Shown here: positions 1-4,995 of the stretch, in pieces | Numbering within the stretch: the first letter of the stretch is position 1 | How the letters are laid out: each line of letters opens with the position of its first letter | Origin: RBG-16-66-20 sp035517595 | GTDB taxonomy: Bacteria; Pseudomonadota; Gammaproteobacteria; Burkholderiales; SG8-39 | NCBI GenBank assembly: GCA_035517595.1 | Contig: DATIYN010000129.1 | Coordinates: 1-7,432 of the forward strand | Length of the DNA stretch: 7,432 bases | Reading direction: 5' to 3' | Notes under the pieces: model-generated | Told to the model about the DNA's origin: nothing | The model's input: only the letters and a program-made list of their open reading frames with translations | The model's database searches: none | Program-made: the position numbers and the translations under genes

Positions 1-231
1 GTGGTCGAGCTGACGTATCACCTCACGCTCGAAGCGGGCGGCGCGTCGGTCACCAAGGTCTTCGGCTTTCGGCTCGACACGCGTCGCCCCGAGATTTGGA
101 GCTTCACGGTGGCTCTGATACTCGGCGGCGCCGCGGCGTTCGAGTACATGCGCCGTCGCTTCAAGAGCGAGTGGGATTCGATCCAGGTCGAGATCGAAGA
201 CTGGCGGCGCGAGAACCCCGAACAGACGTAG
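1..231 (+). CDS. C-terminal fragment of probable HAAT-type ABC transporter permease
   Basis: The frame is open from the window edge to a TAG at 229-231, so only the last ~76 residues are present. The GTG at base 1 is probably an internal valine codon rather than the true start. One hydrophobic stretch is visible (about residues 34-50, IWSFTVALILGGAAAFEY). It is followed by a basic and acidic cytoplasmic-looking tail (MRRRFKSEWDSIQVEIEDW). From memory, a tail of this kind (RRRF...W..IQ.EIE) ends the permeases of branched-chain amino acid-type ABC operons in betaproteobacteria. The gene sits 14 bases upstream of a LivG-like ATPase on the same strand, which fits a permease of the same transporter. 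The call rests on context plus this short tail; the substrate is unknown. Confidence 0.55.
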   Translation: MVELTYHLTLEAGGASVTKVFGFRLDTRRPEIWSFTVALILGGAAAFEYMRRRFKSEWDSIQVEIEDWRRENPEQT

Positions 232-245
232 GCGTTCTGCAGCAA

Positions 246-1100
246 ATGAGTGCCGGCAACCGTGCCCCCACGCCCGCCCATTGCCCGCACCGTCGAGGAG
301 GGGAGCCAGCGGATCGAGCGCCTGCTGCGCTCGAGTTGACCGATCTGCGCAAGAGTTTCGGCAAGACCGAGATCATCCGCGGTGTCACGCTTTCGATCGC
401 GCAGGGCGAGCGCCATGCGCTGATCGGCCCGAACGGCGCGGGCAAGTCGACGCTGTTCAACCTGATGAGCGGCCGCTTCCCCGTGAGCGCGGGCGCGATC
501 CGCCTCAATGGCGAGGACGTCACGCGCCTGAAGCCCTTCCAGATCAACCGCAAGGGCCTGTCGCGCAGCTTCCAGATCACCAACATCTTCCACAACCTGT
601 CGGTGTTCGAGAACCTGCGCTGCGCGGTGCTCTGGGCGCTCGGCTACAAGTACTCGTTCTGGCACCGGCTGAACGCGCTCAGCGACGCGCGCTTCCGCGC
701 CGAGGAGGTGCTGCACGCGATCGGCCTGGAGTCGCGCATCCACCGGCCGGCCGGCCTGCTCACCTACGCCGAGCAGCGCGCGCTCGAGATCGGCATCACC
801 ATCGCGGGCGGCGCCGGCGTGATCCTGCTCGACGAGCCCACCGCAGGCATGAGCCGCTCGGAGACCGCGCACGTGGTCGAGCTCGTGCGCCGCGTCACCC
901 AGGGCAAGACGCTGCTCATGGTCGAGCACGACATGGGCGTGGTATTCGGCCTCGCCGACCGCATCAGCGTGCTCGTCTACGGCGAGATCATCGCCACCGG
1001 CACGCCCGAGGAGATCCGCGCCAACCCCGCGGTGCAGGAGGCCTACCTCGGCACGCTGCAGAAGGAAGAAGAAGCGCATGCGGGCGGGTCACATGCTTAA
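246..1100 (+). CDS. livG: LivG-like ABC transporter ATP-binding protein (branched-chain amino acid/HAAT family)
   Basis: This is a 284-residue cytoplasmic ATPase subunit that would power uptake by a HAAT-family transporter with the downstream LivF-like subunit. Visible motifs are Walker A GPNGAGKS (K67), Q-loop Q110 in SFQITN, signature LTYAEQ (172-177), Walker B ILLDEPTAG (D196, E197) and the switch histidine H228 in VEHDMG. The LivG-specific insertion between Q-loop and signature (around FHNLSVFENLRCAVLWALG) is present, as is a typical C-terminus (TGTPEEIRANPAVQEAYLG). The signature departs from LSGGQ, which is common in LivG proteins. The ATG at 246 is the first plausible start after the upstream TAG, but its ribosome site is weak and the ~30 N-terminal residues are unlike the family. 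The frame stays open upstream to 96, inside the permease gene, where the sequence is a shadow. It overlaps livF. Substrate specificity cannot be read from the ATPase. Confidence 0.9.
   Translation: MSAGNRAPTPAHCPHRRGGEPADRAPAALELTDLRKSFGKTEIIRGVTLSIAQGERHALIGPNGAGKSTLFNLMSGRFPVSAGAIRLNGEDVTRLKPFQINRKGLSRSFQITNIFHNLSVFENLRCAVLWALGYKYSFWHRLNALSDARFRAEEVLHAIGLESRIHRPAGLLTYAEQRALEIGITIAGGAGVILLDEPTAGMSRSETAHVVELVRRVTQGKTLLMVEHDMGVVFGLADRISVLVYGEIIATGTPEEIRANPAVQEAYLGTLQKEEEAHAGGSHA
1062..1068 (+). promoter_or_regulatory. Ribosome binding site favouring the ATG at 1078 for livF
   Basis: AAGGAAG lies nine bases before the ATG at 1078, inside the 3' end of livG. The alternative in-frame ATG at 1093 gives an N-terminus closer to the usual LivF start (MLNVRDLHAFYG). 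It has only a weak GGCGGG upstream and would overlap livG by eight bases. Ribosome-site quality favours 1078 and family resemblance favours 1093, so the start is unresolved. Confidence 0.5.
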
Positions 1101-1788
1101 CGTCCGCGACCTGCACGCGTTCTACGGCAAGAGCCACATCCTGCACGGCGTGCACCTGGACGTCGCCGAGGGCGAGATCGTCTCGATCCTCGGCCGCAAC
1201 GGCGTGGGCCGCTCGACCACCATCAAGGCGATCATGGGCATGGTCGCCTGCACGGGCTCGGTCCGGTTCAACGGCGAGGAGATGGTCGGGCGCAAGGCCT
1301 ACCAGATCGCGCACCAGGGCCTGGGCTACGTGCCGGAGAACCGCGACATCTTCCCGACGCTCACCGTGCGGCAGAACCTGCTGCTCGGCCAGAAGTCGGG
1401 GAAGCCCTCGGCGCGCTGGAAGGCCGAGGAGATGTTCGAGCTGTTCCCGCGCCTGAAGGAGCGCGCCGACAACGAGGCCGGCGTGCTCTCGGGCGGGGAG
1501 CAGCAGATGCTCACGCTGTGCCGCACGCTGATGGGAGACCCGGCGCTGGTGATGATCGACGAGCCGACCGAGGGCCTCGCGCCCAAGATCGTCGAGCAGG
1601 TGGCGAACCTCTTCGAGGAGATCCGCAGGCGCGGCGTGTCGATCCTGCTGGTCGAGCAGAAGCTCGCGATCGCGCTCGACATCTCCGAGCGCCTCTACGT
1701 GATGGGCCACGGCGCCATCGTCTTCGAGGGCAAGCCGCGCGACGTTCGCGAGAACGCCGCCATGCGCAAGGAGTGGCTGGAGGTCTAG
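1078..1788 (+). CDS. livF: LivF-like ABC transporter ATP-binding protein with Arg in Walker A
   Basis: This is a 236-residue partner ATPase of the LivG-like protein (231 residues if translation starts at 1093). Motifs in order are Walker A GRNGVGRST (39-47), Q-loop region around YVPENRDIFPTLTV, signature LSGGEQ (137-142), Walker B VMIDEPTEG (D161, E162) and switch position Q194 in LVEQKLA. Two positions differ from a standard ABC ATPase. The Walker A lysine is arginine at R45 (codon CGC at 1210-1212), and the switch histidine is glutamine; the glutamine is usual for LivF proteins. The Walker B glutamate and LSGGEQ are intact. The reading frame overlaps livG by 23 bases (8 if 1093 is used), implying translational coupling. 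It is the last gene of its operon and meets a minus-strand gene ten bases later. Arginine at this site seems to recur in some proteobacterial LivF homologues, from memory, so the gene is probably functional. Confidence 0.9.
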   Translation: MRAGHMLNVRDLHAFYGKSHILHGVHLDVAEGEIVSILGRNGVGRSTTIKAIMGMVACTGSVRFNGEEMVGRKAYQIAHQGLGYVPENRDIFPTLTVRQNLLLGQKSGKPSARWKAEEMFELFPRLKERADNEAGVLSGGEQQMLTLCRTLMGDPALVMIDEPTEGLAPKIVEQVANLFEEIRRRGVSILLVEQKLAIALDISERLYVMGHGAIVFEGKPRDVRENAAMRKEWLEV

Positions 1789-1802
1789 CGGCGGCCCGCT
1801 AG
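1785..1802. terminator. Candidate bidirectional hairpin between convergent genes
   Basis: CTAGCGG (1785-1791) and CCGCTAG (1796-1802) form a perfect 7-bp stem with a four-base CGGC loop. The stem contains the TAG stop of livF (1786-1788) and, on the other strand, the TAG stop of the 134-aa gene (1799-1801). The position is right for ending or protecting both convergent transcripts. No run of T follows on either strand, so it is not a textbook intrinsic terminator. Confidence 0.35.
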
Positions 1803-2203
1803 GGCATCTGGATCTTGCCGCCGCCGCCCATGCCGCCGGGGCCCATCGGCGGCAGGCCGCCCTGGGGCACGACGATCGAGGAGGCCTGCTGGCGGCGCAG
1901 CTCCTGCAGTTCCTTCACCGTGCGCTCAATCGCGGCCTTGGCGGCCGAGCCGAAGAGCCGGGCGGCCTCCTCGAGCGATTTCGCCTCGAGCACGAAGTTG
2001 ATCGGCAGCGCGCCGAGCTGGCTCATGACCTGGGTTTCGCCGATGTAGAGCACCTCGCGCCCGGGATCGCGCGCGCCGTTGCCGTCCACCGGCGTCATGC
2101 GCCGGATCGTGCCCACCCGCCGGTCGGTGAAGATCTCCTCGAGCCAGAGATCCTTGGGATTCATGTCCGGCTCGATCATCCGCTCGTCGGGTCGCGTCGC
2201 CAT
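1799..2203 (-). CDS. Conserved-looking hypothetical protein, 134 aa, Gly/Met/Pro-rich tail
   Basis: I do not recognise a named family. The protein has no signal peptide or membrane segment and should be cytosolic. An N-terminal, probably beta-rich part (about residues 14-66) contains LWLEEIFTDRRVGTIRRMTPV and GREVLYIGETQV. A helical stretch (about 72-106, SLEEAARLFGSAAKAAIER and KELQELRRQQ) follows. It ends in SSIVVPQGG and a flexible Gly/Pro/Met tail (LPPMGPGGMGGGGKIQMP). Proteins with a similar LEEIFTDRRVGTIRR segment occur, as I recall, as unannotated 'cytoplasmic' proteins in betaproteobacteria. The ATG at 2203 is the longest start. In-frame ATGs at residues 9 and 14 are possible, and MNPKDLWLEEIF at residue 14 looks like a natural N-terminus. 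No candidate has a strong ribosome site. It lies 12 bases after the 89-aa gene, so the two are probably co-expressed. Confidence 0.8.
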   Translation of the reverse strand: MATRPDERMIEPDMNPKDLWLEEIFTDRRVGTIRRMTPVDGNGARDPGREVLYIGETQVMSQLGALPINFVLEAKSLEEAARLFGSAAKAAIERTVKELQELRRQQASSIVVPQGGLPPMGPGGMGGGGKIQMP

Positions 2204-2215
2204 GACGCAATTCTA

Positions 2216-2485
2216 CTATTTCAGGTTCTTCAGGTTCATCGCCACCATCGACAGCTGCGTGGTGATCGCGCCCAGCTCCGGGCGCTCCTGCACCGCGGTG
2301 AGCGCGGCGATGACGCGGGCGCCGAGCTCCGGCCCGCTGAGCGCCTCGACGCCGTCGAACCGGGCGGCGAGATCCTGCAGGCCCGCCGCGACGGCCATGG
2401 CGCGCACCTCCTTCAGCCGCTCGACGATGCCGGCGCGGTCGAGGTTGGCAGGCCAGCGCAGGGTTTCGTTCTCGTGGTCCGTCAT
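2216..2485 (-). CDS. Small hypothetical helical protein, 89 aa
   Basis: This small cytosolic protein of unknown function starts at the ATG complementary to 2483-2485 and stops with TAG at 2216-2218. It occupies the end of a much longer open frame whose upstream part is a shadow of the carboxylase gene. The sequence looks almost entirely alpha-helical: DRAGIVERLKEVRAMAVAAG, then LQDLAARFDGVEAL, SGPELGARVIAALTAVQE, and a C-terminal GAITTQLSMVAMNLKNLK. There is no signal peptide, membrane segment or cysteine, and no metal-binding pattern. A weak GAGCAG ribosome site lies just upstream. Twelve bases separate it from the 134-aa gene, suggesting the two products act together. A function cannot be assigned; a small helical adaptor or regulator is conceivable but is only a guess. 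Confidence 0.72.
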   Translation of the reverse strand: MTDHENETLRWPANLDRAGIVERLKEVRAMAVAAGLQDLAARFDGVEALSGPELGARVIAALTAVQERPELGAITTQLSMVAMNLKNLK

Positions 2486-2589
2486 CGGCTGCTCTACGGC
2501 CCGAATGTACTGGCAGAGCGTCGGGCCTGCGAATCGTGAAAACACGACTTTGACCTTTGCTGACGCAGATTCCGACGAACGGCCCGGAT
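2486..2589. other. 104-base intergenic gap between carboxylase and small genes
   Basis: This is the only sizeable non-coding gap in the minus-strand set. It holds an inverted repeat (2498-2527) and a 5-bp hairpin with an AAAA loop, TCGTG/CACGA, at 2534-2547. It is more AT-rich than its surroundings around 2531-2575. I looked for sigma70-type boxes reading toward the 89-aa gene and found no convincing pair. It could be a leader or a processing or termination point separating the small genes from the carboxylase transcript. Confidence 0.45.
2498..2527. repeat. Inverted repeat upstream of the 89-aa gene
   Basis: GGCCCGA (2498-2504) pairs with TCGGGCC (2521-2527) as a perfect 7-bp stem around a 16-base loop, ending 13 bases before the start codon of the 89-aa gene. 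It could be an operator half-site pair or an mRNA leader hairpin. In a genome this GC-rich such a repeat can also arise by chance. Confidence 0.3.
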
Positions 2590-4137
2590 TCAGGGACGGA
2601 CGCCGAACGCGCTGCGTCCGGGCGTGCGCAGCGGCGCCGCCAGCTCGGCGAACTCGCAGAGGATCGCCCGCGTCCGGCGCGGATCGATGATCTCCTCGAT
2701 GTCGTAGCGCTCGGCGCCGCGCAGGGGCGAGGCGAACTTGCGGATGCGCGCCTCGATCTCGGCGCGCCTGGCGGCCGGGTCGGGCGCGGCTTCGATCTCG
2801 GCCCGGTAGGCCGCCTCCAGGCCGCCCGCGATCGGCAGCGAGCCCCACTCGGCCGAGGGCCAGGCGACGCGCATGCCGTAGCGCGAGGAGTTCTGGTGCA
2901 GCGCGCCCGCCACGCCGAAGACCTTCCTCACGATCACCGAGCACCAGGGGATGGTCGACTGCAGGATCGCGCTCGCGGCGCGCATCCCGTAGCGGATGGT
3001 GCCCTCCCGCTCGGCCTCGGGCCCGATCAGGAATCCGGGACAGTCCACCAGGTGCACCATCGGCAGATGGAAGACCTGCGCGAGGTCGACGAAGCGCGTG
3101 ATCTTCTCGGAGGCGCGCGCGGTCCAGGCGCCGCCGTAGTGCATCGGGTCGCCGGCCATCACCGCCACCGGCCAGCCCGAGAGGCGCGCGAAGCCGGTGA
3201 CGATCGAGCGGCCCCAGAGCCGGCCGATCTCGAAGAACGAGTCGCGGTCGACCACCGAGCCGATGATCCTGCGCATGTTGTAGACCTTGCGCGGGTCGCG
3301 CGGCACTGCTTCGATCAGCCAGGGTTCGGCGCGCTCCGGGTCGTCCTTGCCTTCTTTTCTCTCCGGAAGGCCGTAGACGGAGTTGGGCAGGTAGGAAAGA
3401 AAGCGCCGCGTCTTCTCGAACGCTTCGTCCTCGCTCGCGGCCTCGTCGTCCACCGCGCCGTTCCTGGTGTGGATGTGGCTGCCGCCCAGCTCGTTCTTCT
3501 CGAACTTGCCGTGCGTCCATTCCACCACCGGCGGGCCGGCGACGAACATCTGCGACGTGTCCTTCACCATCACCGAGTAATGGCTCGCCGCCACGCGCGC
3601 GGCGCCCAGTCCCGCGACCGAGCCCAGCGCGAGCGCGACCACCGGCACCTGGGAAAGGTTCTCGGTCCACCAGTCCCAGAGGAAGGCCTTCGGCATCGGC
3701 GAGTGGCCCTGCAGCTCGAGGTTCTTCACCGAGCCGCCGCCGCCCGTGCCGTCGACCAGGCGCACCAGCGGCAGGCGCAGGTCGCAGGCCATGCGCTCGA
3801 CCGCGAGCAGCTTGTTCTTGATGCCGCCGTCGTTGGCGCCGCCGCGCACGGTGAAGTCGTCTCCGGTGACGGCCACCGGGCGCCCGCCGATGCGCCCGCG
3901 GCCGAAGACGAGGTTGGCCGGCGTGAAGTCCTCGAGCCCGCCCTGCGCGTCGTACTTCGCCCAGCCGGCGAGGCCGCCGATCTCGTGGAAGGAGTCCCGG
4001 TCGAGCAGCCGGTCGACGCGCTCGCGCACCGTGAGCTTGCCGCCGTCGTGCTGGCGCCTGACCTTCTCGGGCCCGCCCATCTTCTTGGCGAGCGCCTCGC
4101 GCCGGCGCAGCTCCTCGATCTCCTTTTCCCAGCTCAT
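2590..4137 (-). CDS. Acyl-CoA carboxylase, carboxyltransferase (beta) subunit
   Basis: This 515-residue carboxyltransferase belongs to the propionyl-/methylcrotonyl-CoA carboxylase beta family. It would transfer the carboxyl group from biotin to an acyl-CoA in the cytoplasm. Both crotonase-like halves are present. The N half (about 30-260) carries LVDGTGGGGSVKN, an oxyanion-type stretch GSVAGLGAARVA (172-183) and LGGSHIH (217-223). The C half (about 265-500) carries VDCPGFLIGPEAEREGTIRYG starting near residue 364, RKVFGVAGALHQ (404-415), AWPSAEWGSLPIAGG (425-439) and EEIIDPRRTRAIL. Length matches the family (~510-530). The second-half stretch FGVAGA differs from the RKAYGGAY of classical PccB, suggesting a distinct subfamily. 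The acyl-CoA substrate is therefore not assignable. No biotin carboxylase or biotin carrier gene is in the window. The ATG at 4137 is three bases after the EamA stop, so the two genes are probably co-transcribed. Confidence 0.92.
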   Translation of the reverse strand: MSWEKEIEELRRREALAKKMGGPEKVRRQHDGGKLTVRERVDRLLDRDSFHEIGGLAGWAKYDAQGGLEDFTPANLVFGRGRIGGRPVAVTGDDFTVRGGANDGGIKNKLLAVERMACDLRLPLVRLVDGTGGGGSVKNLELQGHSPMPKAFLWDWWTENLSQVPVVALALGSVAGLGAARVAASHYSVMVKDTSQMFVAGPPVVEWTHGKFEKNELGGSHIHTRNGAVDDEAASEDEAFEKTRRFLSYLPNSVYGLPERKEGKDDPERAEPWLIEAVPRDPRKVYNMRRIIGSVVDRDSFFEIGRLWGRSIVTGFARLSGWPVAVMAGDPMHYGGAWTARASEKITRFVDLAQVFHLPMVHLVDCPGFLIGPEAEREGTIRYGMRAASAILQSTIPWCSVIVRKVFGVAGALHQNSSRYGMRVAWPSAEWGSLPIAGGLEAAYRAEIEAAPDPAARRAEIEARIRKFASPLRGAERYDIEEIIDPRRTRAILCEFAELAAPLRTPGRSAFGVRP

Positions 4138-4140
4138 CGG

Positions 4141-4986
4141 TCAGAGTCTAAGCGCGATGAGCCCCGCGAGCACCGCCGCGGCGCCGACCAGGCGCTGCCT
4201 GAGTTGCCCTTCCTTCAGCAGCCAGGCGCCCATCAGCGCCGCGAAGATCACCGAGGTCTCGCGCAGCGCCGCGACGATGGCCACCGGGGCGCGCGTCATC
4301 GCCCAGAGCGCGATGCCGTACGACAGCCCCGAGAAGACCGCGCCGACGACGCCGCGCCACCAGTGGGTGCGCGCGTGCCGCAGCAGCGCGCCGCGGCGCG
4401 TGGCCAGCACGTAGAGGCCGAACGGCAGGCCGAGAAACACGAACAGCCAGATGACGTAGCGGTTCGCGCCGCCGGAGACGCGCACGCCGGTCGCGTCGAT
4501 CAGCGTGTAGACCGCGATGATGGCCGCGCAGCCGAGCGCCCACAGCGTCGTCGCTCTCGCGTCGCGCGCGCCGCGCCGGCCGGCAAACGCGAGCGAGAGC
4601 ACGCCGCCGCAGATGAACAGCACGCCCGCCCAGGTCTTCGCCGACAGCGTCTCGCCAATCCACAGCGCGCTCGCGACCGCGACGATCAGCGGCGCCACGC
4701 CGCGCATGATCGGGTAGGCGTGCGACAGGTCGCCCAGGCGGTAGGCGGCGGCGAGCGCGACGTAGTAGCCGATGTGCACCGTCACCGTGGCGGCGATGTA
4801 GGGCCAGGACGCGGGCGCGGGCGGCTCGACCGTCAGCGCGAGCGGCAGCGCGACCAGGGTCCCCGAGAGCGCGACCAGGGCGGTGTCGAGCTGGGGCTCG
4901 CGGCCCGCCTTGATGATCGCGTTCCAGGACGCGTGCAGCAGCGCCGCGCCGAGCACGGCGAGCGTGACGCCGAGGGTCAGTTCCAA
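4141..4986 (-). CDS. EamA/DMT-family membrane transporter
   Basis: This is an inner-membrane protein of about 281 residues with ten likely membrane segments in two five-helix EamA repeats. Approximate segments are 5-20, 35-53, 62-82, 96-111, 118-136, 146-165, 177-196, 214-231, 234-257 and 266-281. Family hallmarks include LHASWNAIIKAG after helix 1, GVAPLIVAVASALWIGE at the end of the first repeat, and ALRETSVIFAALMGAWLLKE in the second. Members export amino acids and other metabolites; the substrate here is unknown. The TTG at 4986 (MELTLGVTLAVLGAALL) gives the best N-terminus but has no clear ribosome site. An upstream ATG at 5058 would add a non-hydrophobic 24-residue extension and run into gcvT, so I prefer TTG. 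It is divergent from gcvT and three bases upstream of the carboxyltransferase gene. Confidence 0.85.
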   Translation of the reverse strand: MELTLGVTLAVLGAALLHASWNAIIKAGREPQLDTALVALSGTLVALPLALTVEPPAPASWPYIAATVTVHIGYYVALAAAYRLGDLSHAYPIMRGVAPLIVAVASALWIGETLSAKTWAGVLFICGGVLSLAFAGRRGARDARATTLWALGCAAIIAVYTLIDATGVRVSGGANRYVIWLFVFLGLPFGLYVLATRRGALLRHARTHWWRGVVGAVFSGLSYGIALWAMTRAPVAIVAALRETSVIFAALMGAWLLKEGQLRQRLVGAAAVLAGLIALRL

Positions 4987-4990
4987 GGAG
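4985..4990 (+). promoter_or_regulatory. Strong Shine-Dalgarno for gcvT, overlapping the divergent EamA start
   Basis: AAGGAG stands five bases before the ATG at 4996 and is the best ribosome site in the window. It supports the longer GcvT start over the in-frame ATG at 5029, whose protein (MRRTPLFDAH) looks more like a typical GcvT N-terminus but which lacks a site at proper distance. Its first bases overlap the TTG proposed for the EamA gene on the other strand. Confidence 0.6.
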
Positions 4991-4995
4991 TTCGC

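Noticed and set aside
18..1079. 353-residue minus-strand open frame opposite livG
   Set aside because: It is antisense to well-conserved ABC ATPase motifs and its translation is typical GC-rich shadow sequence.
1817..1852. CCG/GCC-rich repeat as a possible tandem repeat element
   Set aside because: It encodes the Gly/Pro/Met-rich tail of the 134-aa protein and is explained by coding composition.
2486..3670. Minus-strand frame suggesting a 484-residue protein ending in the 89-aa product
   Set aside because: The upstream part is out of frame with the carboxyltransferase and low complexity. A natural ATG at 2485 and a change to normal protein composition mark the real start of the small gene.
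2557..4995. Very long plus-strand open frame (to 6096) that would make a >1000-residue protein fused to GcvT
   Set aside because: Only the part from 4996 has family motifs. The rest is Arg/Ala/Asp/His-rich low-complexity translation antisense to the carboxyltransferase and EamA genes, as expected for stop-poor antisense frames in GC-rich DNA.
4860..4995. Glycine riboswitch upstream of gcvT
   Set aside because: This region is EamA coding sequence on the other strand. I could not find the conserved glycine-aptamer core, although a covariance-model search would be the proper test.
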